Of a stretch of 64,000 nucleotides of DNA, positions 11,130 through 22,400 are shown one piece after another (the stretch's first letter is position 1; every line of letters starts with the position of its first letter). The translations under genes and the position numbers were made by a program. A model generated the notes under the pieces. It did no database searches and was not told the DNA's origin. It was given only the letters and a program-made list of their open reading frames with translations. The stretch covers positions 496,001-560,000 of the forward strand of contig JANFOG010000012.1 of NCBI GenBank assembly GCA_024336345.1, read 5' to 3'. Origin of the DNA: Mariannaea sp. PMI_226 (lineage: Eukaryota; Ascomycota; Sordariomycetes; Hypocreales; Nectriaceae).

Positions 11130-13903
11130 ATGAGCCAGGACTACTTTAACGGCAAGGGAAAGGCCCCTCTGCAACAGGAGGCCGATCCCCAATCCTCATC
11201 AGATACCGGCCTGAACGCGACTAAGAATCCGCCACCGCCCAACGTTCGGCCCAGCTACATGATTGTGGGCAATGGCTCTACATCAGAGCATGCTACACGT
11301 CTGCAGGACATGCTCGACTCAGGATATGGTGGAAGCAGCATCGCTGACGATGACGAACGTGCTATGCTCGCTGCCGGAGCACATGCCATCGACATGCATC
11401 ACGATCGTCCTCAGTCGGGTGCCATCCACCAGATGTGGTACAATGCCCACCGTGCTACCCTAGGTCGATCGATCAACCGAACCGTCGAGCTCCTGCGGGA
11501 GCTTCAAGAGGTCAACGCTTCGTGGCCTGCCCACTACCCCTCTGTACAGCGAACTAGAGCTGCTTCCCCCGAACCTGCGACGTCCCGCCCAACCCTCTCC
11601 CACACACAGTCTAGAATAGACGATGCCTCAACCAGCAAGGCCCGCAACCCTATGATTCGACGTTCCTTAACCTCGGTCGAGAGCGGCGAATCCAGTCGTG
11701 CTGCCGAGAATCGATCGACGCCCGAACCACGACTCGTCTCTCCACAGATTGCTCAAGAATTTTCCATTCTGAAGCTAGATTTGAAGCTGGGGTCTTTACA
11801 TCAGGCCGAACTGGTTCATTCGCTAGAGAAGAGCTCTATTGCGTCCCTACTCGACGGCAAGATTACCTCTAGCATCAAGCATCTCTTCTCCCTTCGGGAT
11901 CGTATCGAAGACACCGCCAGCAAGGTTCTGATCACCGGCGACCTCAATGCTGGAAAGTCCACCTTCTGCAATGCCCTCCTGCGCCGAAAAGTTCTTCCTG
12001 AGGACCAACAGCCTTGTACTTCGATTTTTTGCGAGGTTCTGGATGCTAGAGAGAACTCTGGCATTGAGGAGGTCCATGCCGTGCATCGGGACTGTGCCTA
12101 CGACCGGAATGACGAAACGACGTATGATGTGTTTGGTTTGGACGAGTTGGAAGACGTTGTTGTCGACAATGAGAACTATACGCAGTGCAAGATTTATGTT
12201 AAGGACGCCAGGACCATTGACGAGTCTCTTTTGAACAATGGAGTGGTGGACATTGCTCTGATCGATGCCCCTGGCCTCAACTCGGACACCACCAAGACGA
12301 CGGCCATTTTTGCCCGACAGGAAGAAATCGATGTGGTGGTCTTTGTGGTTTCGGCTGCCAACCACTTTACTCAGTCTGCAAAGGAATTTATATGGGCAGC
12401 AGCAGCCGAGAAGGCCTATATTTTTATTGTTGTCAACGGCTTTGACAATATCAGAGATAAGAATCGATGTCGGAAGATGATCCTGGATCAAGTCCAAGGA
12501 CTGAGTCCCCGAACATCCAAGGAGTCCTCAGAGCTGGTCCACTTCGTTTCCAGCAATGCTATTCCTGTTGGACCATCCCCTCCTGGTGGCCCTGGTGGCA
12601 GCGGAAGCGGCAGCTCGAGTGGAGGTGGCGATGATCCTGGTGATGGTGGCGACGACAAGGGCAAGGGCAAAGATCTCGACAAGATTCGTGACTTTGAAAA
12701 TCTCGAGCAGTCTCTACGGAGGTTCGTGCTTGAGAAGCGTGCCAGATCGAAGCTTGCCCCTGCCCGAACATATCTCCTCAACATTCTCAATGATGTCCAC
12801 AACCTTGCAACCGTTAACCAAGAGGTGGCTCAGGCTGAGTTGCAGCGAGTCACAAAGGAGCTGAAGGAGCTTGAACCTCAGCTTGAATCCTCCAGGAAGG
12901 CCCGTTCCGAAGTTAGTGACAAGGTCGATGCCGGCATTGAACAGACCTGCAAGGATGTGTACGATCACACACGCTCATCCCTCAACTCTGCCATTCTCCA
13001 CGCTGGAAACACCAACTATCATATTGCCTATCCAGGTTTCTTGAACGCTTTCCAGTACGCCGAGGACTTGAAGGAGGCCATGCTTTCTCACATTCACGAT
13101 TCAGTTTCGGTGTGCGAGGAATATGCCCGTAGCCGCACGGTCAGGGGCGTCAATACTATCAAGCAGCTCGGTATCTTGCACATTGGCGATGAGTTCCAGA
13201 GCCTGCAGTTTAAGCCGGATGCCATGTTCCGCCGCAAGCGCGACGCTTTAGCTCGAGAGGTGCACATCCCAACAGAGCTCTGGGACTTTGTCGACTGGAC
13301 TACCTTGATGCAGCGCCAGGAGAAGTTTGCTGGTACCGGCTTGGCCGTCACCATTGCTGGTGCAGTAGTTCCACGAATGATTGGCATGGGTTCATGGATT
13401 GACCAAGCGGTTATGGCCGCTCGCGTTTTGGGCAACGACAATCTTCGCCAGCTAATCCTGCCTGGTCTCCTTGTAGCTGGTGAGTTTATACATATATATG
13501 TACCTCTTTGTTTTCAAATCTGGGGAACCTTTCTGAGCTAACATCCACTTTCTTAGTTGTCGCCGCCTCGGCCTACGTCCTCCAACAAATCCCCAACTCC
13601 CTTCCTCCACGCCTTGCCAGCAAGATCTCAACTCAGCTCGCTGAGTTCGACTACGTCCACTCCAACTCGGCCCGCATCTCTTCCTCAGTCCGCAAGGTCT
13701 TGCGCTTCCCGGCTGATAATCTACGCGTGGGCCTCGATCAGAGCGTCAAGGATCTCAGCGCCAAGCGTGACGAGACGGCCAAGGTCAAGGATGAGAGCGC
13801 CCGCGCCAGCAAGTACTTTACCAACCTCATCCGTTCCAGTCAGGATCAGCGCAGCAACGTCGAGGCTATCGACCTGGATGCCCCGCCACCAGGCGTGCAC
13901 TGA
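11130..13903 (+). CDS. fzo1: Mitofusin, outer-membrane GTPase Fzo1
   Basis: Exons 11130..13479 and 13557..13903 (77-bp intron with a ctaac branch site); 898 residues. The dynamin-like GTPase domain shows G1 GDLNAGKST (about residue 271), G3 DAPG (about 378) and the G4-like motif VVNGFD (about 436). A coiled-coil-rich region follows (QAELQRVTKELKELEPQLE). Near 735-800 lie two hydrophobic segments (LAVTIAGAVV and LLVAVVAASAYVL) that anchor it in the outer membrane; the intron falls inside the second. The C-terminal tail is predicted helical. The N-terminal 150 residues are polar and variable. Fzo1 tethers and fuses mitochondrial outer membranes. Odd points are a Gly/Ser-rich insertion (about 482-511) after G4 and Gly in place of the usual Lys in N-K-x-D; mitofusins are known to vary at that position. 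Confidence 0.95.
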
Positions 13904-14661
13904 AAGTGAAAAAAAAGCTCAAGCACAAGAAAAGGAAAATTCGAAAAAGCAAAAGCAAAAGCAGAGAAGACAGAAAAATATTACTGGGCTTGGATGAGAT
14001 GTTGATGAATTAGCTTCGTATTAGCTGGAGGGAACAAAACAAGACAAACCCACGACAAAAAAAATGAAATCTTTTTGGGGCGTTGACGGCACAACGGAAG
14101 GTTAACTTGCAAACAAGTCATCCAAAGTTGTATGTTTTTAAAACCCTTTCGGAGGAATTTCCAGATGATTGCAACGAGCGAACGAGCGAACGAACGATTC
14201 CAAGGACTTCCATTTTCCCTCTTTTTCTCCCCTCCCCTACGTTTTCCATCTGGGACTTGAACCAGGTGTTCTTGTGGTTCTCCCCCCTCACACAATCAAC
14301 CGGCCGACGTATATGCCCCCACACCCTTTTTGCAGTGGCTGCGTCTCTTATTACCTTGTTGTTGTTATTGTTCCCTTTTAGGGGACTGTTACAAGCATGT
14401 TTTAGTTTAGATAAATGAACCTATACCACTTTGTCCTTTGAAGATACAACCCCAAATTTGAGCCTAATTTCTCTGCCAGTCTCAATATAGTAAATTCTCT
14501 AGAAATGGAAGATGGAAGGAAGAGCGAGTAGGCTGTAGTTCTCTCGATTGTATTCAATAGCTGTGCCCCATGTTCTATCGTTCCTTGTCTATCATCAAAT
14601 AATACATTTCTTCTCTTCTCTTTCGCCCCAAGGTACTTCTCTCTAACTGGGTAACGTTTCT
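13904..14661. other. Convergent 3' spacer between fzo1 and the deaminase gene
   Basis: This 758-bp spacer holds the 3' ends of two converging genes. It contains an A-rich run directly after the fzo1 stop and an imperfect ACGA/GCGA repeat at 14172..14197. No ORF is supportable. Poly(A) signals cannot be fixed by eye. Confidence 0.6.
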
Positions 14662-16146
14662 TCAGGACCACATGATGCTTCGTAACCATTGCTTTTGGTC
14701 CTCGCCTCCGAAGATAGAATCGATTCCTTGGCGAGCCAGGGAACAAATGGCCGCCCGATCCAGACGGAAATGCTGAGCAACGAGACGGTACTCGTTGGAA
14801 AGCGGGCTCCCAAAGATGCCCACATCGTCGGTCTACAAGCCATCTCGTATTAGTACTTATACCGCATCATGCACTACAGGATGCATGTTAGAACACAAAA
14901 GTTTGGTATGACTCACTCCTAGCGATATCTTGGGTCCTTGGATATCCTTCCATTCCTTGAAATGATGGTCCTCGAAGCTACCAACAATCATCTCACCTTG
15001 AACATTGCAGCTCAAGCAGAGTTCGAGTCCAAGTCCCCGCTCAATAATGTCCCTCTTGGCTTCTTCGCCTTCCCAGATGACATGTCCAAGGCGACTGGGT
15101 TGCCACGACAGCAATACGTCAACCTCCTCTTTGCATCCGTTCAGGGGAGCCTCGGCGAAGTGAACCGTGATGCTGAGACCCTGCCTCCTTGCTTCTTCGA
15201 AAACGGGTGTGAAGATGGCAATCTCGCCATTCGGCCTCGCTTTCGGGTCTCCGCACAGATCAAGCCCGACCACACCATCGTCTCGGTGCTTCAAGGCGAG
15301 AGCCAGGACAGATGCTGCCTTTTCAGGGGTGTGGCGGCGGTCGACAGAGAGAATGAGACGGGTGTGGAGCTGCGGGTGCTCAGCCTCAAAGGCACTAATT
15401 GTTGAAAGCAGAGTGGCTATGTAGGCTTCTGCTGTAAGCTGTGACGTTTCTCGGGGTGTGGTGCGGAGCTCTAGATAAGCAACACCATCGTTGAGGAAGT
15501 CGGTTAGAACAGAGATTGTAGAGTAGCGAACAGATTCCTCGTCAGTAAGGAGATTGTAGATATAGCTTGTGAAGAGAGGGAAAAATCTAGCGTGGTATTG
15601 TTGACGTTAGTAAAGATAGTCACAGAATTGGTGAGCTGTTGTCGAGTGAAGGTAGGTTCAAGTCCTATGGATAATAAGAACACATCATTCTTCTTCTCCA
15701 TAGAATACATTTAAGGGAAGCCCATGGAAGAAGATCTAGTTCATATATGCTTCTTTAAAAAAAACACAGAGCTTGAGTTATGGGGGAGTAAACTCACGTC
15801 TCAAGATTGTAGTCGTGTTTCCCCTCCGGCATTACAACGAGGGGGTCCTCGAGATCCGTCTCCCCGCTCTGCTTTTTTCGAAGCCATATGTCATGGAGAC
15901 ACCTGCGAGAGATGCTTCCTGTCAAGTGAGCATGAAGCTAAGAAGTTCTATTAACAGGGAGGCTCCTTTTTGAGTCCTCTTAGCCATGTCTGGCCAAGGT
16001 GGTTGACAGGTGGAGGGAGGTATGCTCATGCAGATAGAGTGAATGGCAGGGTTGTATGAAGGTTCAAGGATTGGGGCACGGCCCTGAGGGTGGCGTACCT
16101 CGATCTTAGGCAGAGCAATATAGTCAATTATATCCGACTGGGACAT
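14662..16146 (-). CDS. Adenosine deaminase-like protein (ADAL / N6-methyl-AMP deaminase type)
   Basis: Exons 16099..16146, 15798..15937, 14917..15586 and 14662..14832; 342 residues. Splicing creates the metal site LPKIELHAHLTGSISR (H18, H20). The rest of the amidohydrolase signature follows: LDLCGDP, TVHFAEAP (H205, E208), RLGHV (H231) and GTDDVGIFG (D288, D289). The sequence resembles the ADAL/MAPDA branch more than classical ADA or the yeast adenine deaminase Aah1, because it has HLTGS and HFAE where ADA has HLDG and HAGE. MAPDA removes the N6-substituent from methylated AMP to give IMP, clearing modified nucleotides from RNA turnover. The subtype is inferred from motifs. Intron 2 (15587..15797, 211 bp) is long for this window; its ends are set by protein continuity (NLE-T-FFPLFTSYIYNLL). 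Confidence 0.9.
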
Positions 16147-16993
16147 TTTCTGATGTGGTTCTGCCAAATATATCAGACAACGACGAGAGATCTCAGTTTA
16201 AGAGGAGCATAAAGCGACGTCGTCGTCAACCAGCAAAGTTGAATATTATGGAACTAGCTTACCCTAAACCCGGGTAGTGGGCAATGATCAGAACTCAGCA
16301 CCCAGCGATACCTGCCCGTTGGGGAAATCCCACGCTCCTGCAACACAGCAGGGCTGGTTGATGCCAGTGAATGCTGTTATTAGGACTTTATTGTTAGATT
16401 TTTAATCTCCTGTTGTGCGTTTACAACATACTCTAACTGCAAGAAAACATTTATTTGTGTAAGCAATGGGCACTGCGACTTGAGAAGAGCTATGTGATAT
16501 AAATAGCAAGCTCAGCACAACCTGACATAATGGCTGCAAACTTCGCCAAGTTCACAGATGCAAAACATTTTTCAATATGGATTAAAAAAAAGAATAAGAT
16601 ATTTCACATTGTCATGACATCAGAGAATGAAGTAGTGTCTAATATGACAAAATACATGTGAAGCCATCCGTCCAGGAGATGAGATCGCAGCCATTAACTT
16701 GCCTCCCCCTCCCTTCCCTCCCTCCATTCCTAATACTTTACATCATAGGCACATGGTAATACATTGCATGCCCCATTCTCTGTACCGCTCCCAAAGACCA
16801 ACCCGAGTGCATTTTTCATCAAAAAGGGGTCACTTGGCTACATGCGCCATTTTCCGGTTATAGTACAAGAAAGGGCTCACTACTCGCGGCCCAACATTCA
16901 TCACGCCCTAATCTTTGTGTAGAGTGGGCTCTCTAAAGCGTTCACCTCCGGTGTAGGAAGCATTCTACTCCCTTAAGTTTGCTCGCTCAACTC
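16147..16993. other. Spacer: deaminase promoter and tom22 3' flank
   Basis: 847 bp, AT-richer than the neighbouring spacers (for example 16380-16620). No ORF of interest and no recognisable RNA gene. Confidence 0.6.
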
Positions 16994-17516
16994 TCACAGA
17001 GCAGGCTTGGCCACGTTACCGTCGAGCGCAGCGCCGACCTGATCTGCGGTGCTCTGTCCCTCAGTACCAGCGGTCAACAACTCACCACCAGCCTGTCGCA
17101 TGTTGTACTCCTGCTCCATGGCTGTGAGCTGCTGGTCCTCAGCGAAGGACAGGGCGAAGGGAACACCGAAGAAGAGGGCAGAGGTGGTGATGACCCAGGC
17201 TCCCTTGCCACTGAAGGAGATGACATTCCAAGCAGTGCTGGTAACATAGTTGACGCGGCTGGACACCCAGGAGCGGGTGGTTGGAGGTACGATGTCACGG
17301 AGAGCGTATAATCGCTCGGCGAGGGTCTCTTCTGAGGGGTCGTAATCAGACTCGTTGGAGATCTCGGATTCTATGGCGTTAGGCGTTAGTTGGAGGAAAT
17401 CAATAGTGATATTGGACGGGCGAAGACAAACCAGTATCAGTGTAGTCATCGTCATCCTCAGGACCGATCTGACCGGCCTGGAAATGCTCGTCCTCGACCT
17501 CGGTAAGAATAACCAT
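16994..17516 (-). CDS. tom22: Mitochondrial import receptor subunit Tom22
   Basis: Two exons (17432..17516, 16994..17370) around a 61-bp intron; 153 residues. It begins MVILTEVEDEHFQ and has an acidic cytosolic domain (PEDDDDYTDTESEISNESD), the conserved ERLYALRDIVPP segment, and a single membrane span at about 84-104 (GAWVITTSALFFGVPFALSF) preceded by K86-type basic residues. A short intermembrane-space tail follows. This is the Tom22 arrangement: the acidic N-terminus receives presequences and docks Tom20, and the span organises the TOM translocase. The length equals that of yeast Tom22. The donor (gtttgt) is weak but the junction (DT-E-SEIS) is clean. Yeast Xdj1 binds Tom22, and an Xdj1-like gene lies 32 kb away in this window. 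Confidence 0.93.
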
Positions 17517-18358
17517 TGTGAATGATTAAATGTGCGATTTGGTGAGTGGGGTAGTTATTGGGCGGAGAACAAGAGTCTCAGTAGGAATACCAAGACAAAA
17601 GTCTAACGATACAGTCGGGAATAGAAAGAAGATGGAAGGGGGCTTCGATGCCGTGCAAGGTCGAGACGGAACGAGACGAAGCTTGATATGGCGACTTGTC
17701 GTCGTCGGTGGAGGTTTGCGAAAGGAAGTGGGGCTCTAGGACGTCCAGCAAGGGTTACTAGACGATTGAGATGGCGTATACAACAGGATCGAAGAAAAAA
17801 TTCGAGAATTATAGGTGGCGGGATGCAGAATGCCGAGGGAGAGGGGGAGTCTGCTGATGTTGAGTTGGTTGAACCGGAGTAGGCGTCACGATGCTATCGA
17901 GTCAAATTTTTTGGGCATTGGCGGGAGCTTGGGGCGGGAGACCGGGGGGGTGGGTGTTTGCAGTTTAGCCGAAGAACTCGCTATCATCACGTGCTCCATT
18001 TATTTATGTCATCAAGGTCAACCCCCCCACTTCATTGAACCTGACATGGACTCGGGTGTAAGTCGGACAAAAGAATTACTATGGCAGTTGGTTTACGAGC
18101 TTTACATTTTTGTAACAAATAGGCTGGCGATTTTTCTTTTTATTTTCAATCGCTACTGAATTCCCGAAGCTCCAAAACGAAATAATCCATAACAGTCAGA
18201 GCAAGATCTCGCTAAACTAGGTTGAACTTGTTGGTTGAGTCTTGATTCGCATGCATCAACCTAGGCGACACGAAAACGGCCAAGACTATTATTGACTCTT
18301 GATTGTCCAACTCAACCATAACCAGAACCAAAATAATACCAAAAATGTCCAAATTAAC
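17517..18358. other. tom22 promoter and hypothetical-gene 3' flank
   Basis: 842 bp. The first 400 bases are GA-rich on the plus strand, so CT-rich towards tom22. No gene is supportable on either strand. Confidence 0.6.
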
Positions 18359-19438
18359 CTAGTACTTTCCAATACCAGTCCAGAGAGTAGCAGACCAAAG
18401 ACTCATTCCCACTCGAAGCTCAGGCAAAGTCTTGTTAAACATATTCTCAAGGTTCGAAAAGTTGAGGCCCCTCGTGACTGCGGTAATGTTGGGCGTGATT
18501 TTTGCAGGCTTAAAGTACGGATTCTCCGGGTAATTGACAATCTGATCATGGATTCCTTGAAGGATCTCGTCAATATCTGCCACGAAGGAGTGGTCGCCTC
18601 CTCGGGCGCCGCTGCGGGAGTGCCTGATGAAACCGGGGCACATCAGCCGTCCCATGTGCATCTTGCGCCCCAGGGGATTCTTCGGATTCGTGGAGTAATA
18701 AAAGTGATCGTGATCATTACCCATGCTGTAGAGCGTTTGGGGAACGCCTGCGTTCCAATACTTTTCATAATACGCGATGAGCTTAGCGTATTCCATGACA
18801 TCGTCAGTTGGATCCTTTGGGATCGTTGCATTCTCGTTTCCAATGGCTTTGTTATGAATCTTGAGTTTCTTGATTGTTGATTTTCGTTTCCTGTCAATGC
18901 TCTCGGCCTCCCTCAGGACTCGCGGGGTAAAGCTCTCAAAGGCCGAGCGAGCGCATTGAACAAGCATGTTTGCATATCGTTTCTCCATGAGCCGTATGAT
19001 ATCACCGGTTGGCCCACCAGGGTTGGCAATGAGGATAGCCATGACTGGCTTCGGGTCCAGATCAGGGATTTTTGCTGTGAAGCTGGTTGTGAGATTCGAC
19101 ACGATGAAGTTGAAGTGAGGCCATCTGTGCAAAATGGCCGCCTGCCTCGACTCAGGTAGGGTTTGGAAGGCCCTGACGACGGCGACAGGGAATGCCCATG
19201 GTGATTGGATCAACTTTTGCTTGGCCTCCGGTACCCAATCGCCTTCCTCTTGAGTGCTGTTTTGCTTGGCCGCATTCTTGTCCGCCAGCGCTTCAGTGGA
19301 TCTCACGTTGTTACGGAACAGCGTGACACTATTAGCGGCATCAAAATGAGAATTAGAGAGGGCGGCGCGTTCGGACCGAAGTTCAGCAACAGGACCTAAG
19401 TTATCATTGTCAGCTGGGTTCATATGTGAATCGCTCAT
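18359..19438 (-). CDS. Hypothetical protein, 359 residues, not recognised
   Basis: One open frame from ATG 19438 (MSDSHMNPADNDNL) to a stop at 18359; it stays open 29 codons upstream but without an ATG. An upstream exon is possible: ATGA|gtaagt at 19641-19644 could join an acceptor just before AGTCGATG and give MKSMSDSH. I recognise no domain. Visible are a polar N-terminus (1-70), a hydrophobic/aromatic middle (AILHRWPHFNFIVSNL, PKPVMAILIANPGGPTGDII), a basic NLS-like run RKRKSTIKKLK (183-193), an acidic segment, a Tyr/His-rich patch (GNDHDHFYYST), and a glycine-rich GARGGDHSF turn. There is no signal peptide and no clear membrane span. Amino-acid use looks like a real globular protein. The gene borders a 10-kb gene-free stretch and may be lineage-specific. 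Confidence 0.65.
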   Translation of the reverse strand: MSDSHMNPADNDNLGPVAELRSERAALSNSHFDAANSVTLFRNNVRSTEALADKNAAKQNSTQEEGDWVPEAKQKLIQSPWAFPVAVVRAFQTLPESRQAAILHRWPHFNFIVSNLTTSFTAKIPDLDPKPVMAILIANPGGPTGDIIRLMEKRYANMLVQCARSAFESFTPRVLREAESIDRKRKSTIKKLKIHNKAIGNENATIPKDPTDDVMEYAKLIAYYEKYWNAGVPQTLYSMGNDHDHFYYSTNPKNPLGRKMHMGRLMCPGFIRHSRSGARGGDHSFVADIDEILQGIHDQIVNYPENPYFKPAKITPNITAVTRGLNFSNLENMFNKTLPELRVGMSLWSATLWTGIGKY

Positions 19439-22400
19439 CGACTCTGCTTCGAGGGACAACTGTGTGTCTCTAATCAAGTACACGCTGCCCTGATAATAAT
19501 TACAGTTCTCTCCACCACTCGACAATCATTGAGCCATCTTGACCCCAAGTTCTCTTCGTCATCGAGTTCACTATGGTGCCCAAATTGGGAGGCGTTGATG
19601 GAGCGAGAAGAGGAAGAAGAAGAAAAGGAAAGATACTTACTCATTGTGAAATATTAGGAACTGGTCTAACAATTTGGTTACAAAATACCTGAGATGCACA
19701 TGTGAATTTGGTTACATTGAGTATGAAAAAGATATACCAAAAAGCGAATAAAGACAGAATCGAAGGCCTTTTATCTTGCAACTATGAAGGTTTTTTTGTT
19801 ACTCAACGTGTTTACCTTTGCCGTTGTCCGTGGATAAACATCAATAAATGTCAACCGTAGGCATCAAACTTGCCAAGGTTGCATATAGTTGAGGTTTCTT
19901 TGGGTGGTAAACGTTTGCCCTCGGGGTATACAAGCTAACATGCACATCCTGGGCTTTCGAAAATAAATTCATGAAAGATAGGAGACATCATGTATCACAA
20001 ATAAGCATGCTCTTGTTGGTCATGGTGATGAATTGGCACAGTCGCAAGTAGCAACGATACCCCAATCTGGCCAATCAATATGCTACCTTTCACGGTATCT
20101 GTATTGCTACAGTACATGTAGATGAGCACATGAGAAGCTTCGAGCAGACTTCTCGAACAGAAACATTTAATCAGGAGGGAGAGACATGGGTTCTTGGTAA
20201 ACTTTGAGAACAATGACAATGGTGCGTGTCATCTGCAAAGCGAAACCCTATGAAGGTAATGCGGAACTCAGGGGCTTTGGGTGATGAGAGGAAGATTCAG
20301 CAAAAGTTTCCAGCAAAGACATATTGATGATACTGTCAAGATCTTGTGGGTGCGGTGTAGAAAATAGAGTCACATGACAAGCACATTGTCGAGATCCCGT
20401 AAGTCGCATTTGTCCATAAAATGTCGACATTGAGGAACTTGCGTGAGATAGAGAGGGGGAGAGAGAAAGACGGCGGGGCCTCGATTCAGGATACAATTTC
20501 CCGTAGCAGTGCATCACAAAAAAATATTTTGTTGAGCTGTTTTGCAATGTTTACTTTCTTGTCTGTCTGAGGTTGTCGTGAAGTCTCACTCTGGTAGTAG
20601 TCAATATGTAAGAAGGGGACGCTAGTACGTAATAATAAGGCTGCTGCGTGCAACCACCTGACCTGAGAATGGATACTAAACGCGAATTTTTTCCCTTTCT
20701 TTTAAAACTTGATGGACATCGTGACTTGCCTCAGCCATCCAGTCTGTCATCCCCTGTGGTTCTGGAAATAAGGAAAAAGCGGTGGCGGAAAAAAAAAAAG
20801 GGGGCGAGGGGAGCTTTCTCAGGGAAGGCATCGTGAGCACAAGCCCGTTTGATCCGCAAAGAAAGCTTGCACCATCAGGGTCTGGATTTACCAGTGCGGG
20901 GGAGATTTTTTCTGTGATCCCTTTCATGGGGAGAGTAGCAGGGGTTCAATCAAAAAACCAGCCTGTTAGAGCAGCTGGAGGGAGCAGCATGGGAAAACCG
21001 CCGATTGGTGAGCCAAGATGCTCAGGAAGGGGAGCAATAACCTGATGTCCCCCCAGCGGATCTTTGGGCTATGTCGTGTGAGTATTTGATCAGTGAAAGC
21101 CTTTGCATTCATTTATGCTAAGATGTGTCAACCTACTCTCTATTACACTCTATTACGCTCAATCGCAGCCTATGGGCACCATCTGGAATAACCTCCCATG
21201 TGGTAGGTACCTGTGGTTCTGCACATCGTTGCTCCAAGCGATGGGGCCCCATCTCCATTAATAGTTCCGTACCTGCAAAGGTGCCATCTTGCGCCATGCA
21301 GCGTGTTTGTCGTGAATGCTCCTCTGTGGAATACGTACATCCCATGGCAGGCATCAATTGATTGGTCCTCTGCCCGGGAATCACAAGTACGTACTGGAAC
21401 TGTCAGAAGAACCCCTTCAGACTATGTTCATACCAAAGCTACCAACCACCCTGGAGTCACTCAGCATCACTTGTAAGATCAAATCAATTATACCAGTGTA
21501 TTTGCGGTTCAGATTTCGGATTTCTATTTATTCCTTATCAGTACAGCACTTTCATCTGCAACACTTGGCATCTGTACTACAGGCTGTAGGTAGGTGCTTG
21601 ACACGTCTTCGTCTCTGATTCCGTCGTCTTCTCATGAATATGGCGTTCGTCGCACACCTCATGATGTACTCCATTCTTGTCAACCATCAACTCGTTCAGA
21701 CATCCCAGGCCCCCCGCTCACTAAGAAATGCACTCAGTCACATTCACAAGCACGTGTACGCGTCGTTGGGTTTACTCTCAGGTTGATAAACAGGGGCTCG
21801 ACAAAGTTCACAGGTCCATTGCACATTTCGTCCAAGTGGTTGCGTGCCGCTATTTGGGCCTCGACGCGGTGTACTGTAAGCTTGGTGCGCCGTTGCCGCC
21901 GCCCGGTTGGCCGCCGTGGGTTGGCCTCAAAAGTGTCATTCTTTTGTTTTGTTTTTTTCTCTCGTTACAGCAAGGAACGTATCACTTGAAGAACCTTCAC
22001 CGCAAGAATTGCGAGCCAGGCGTCGAAACGGCGGGCCGAGTTGAAGGGGGTAAAGTGCAACCCAAAGCCCCTCGAGTAACCATTGAGAGGCAGGCGGGAG
22101 CCATCGTGAGTATGCACATTGACGACCCTTGGAACGCCATATGGGATTACAAGCTTGCGGCATGGCATGGGCTCTGCTGGTTCGCTGCATCAACTTCAGG
22201 TATCTGATTCGCACATGTGCTATGTATTACTTTCGTACCAACTACGATATATCGGTCGAATCAGATGCAAAGTAAGCACATGCCCTCAGTATAGTGCCAT
22301 GTACTATGTAGCTACACTCCCTACCTTACCTAGGTACCTTGACACTAATTACTGTATTATTTACAGGTACCAAGGCAATTAGCCAAGTGTCCCAGGCTCC

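Noticed and set aside
11847..12497. 216-codon minus-strand frame opposite fzo1
   Set aside because: Shadow of the GTPase coding frame.
15640..15680. T-arm-like sequence GTAGGTTCAAGTCCTAT in intron 2 of the deaminase gene
   Set aside because: The five-base stem pairs, but no matching acceptor stem, D-arm or anticodon arm lies upstream, so it is not a tRNA.
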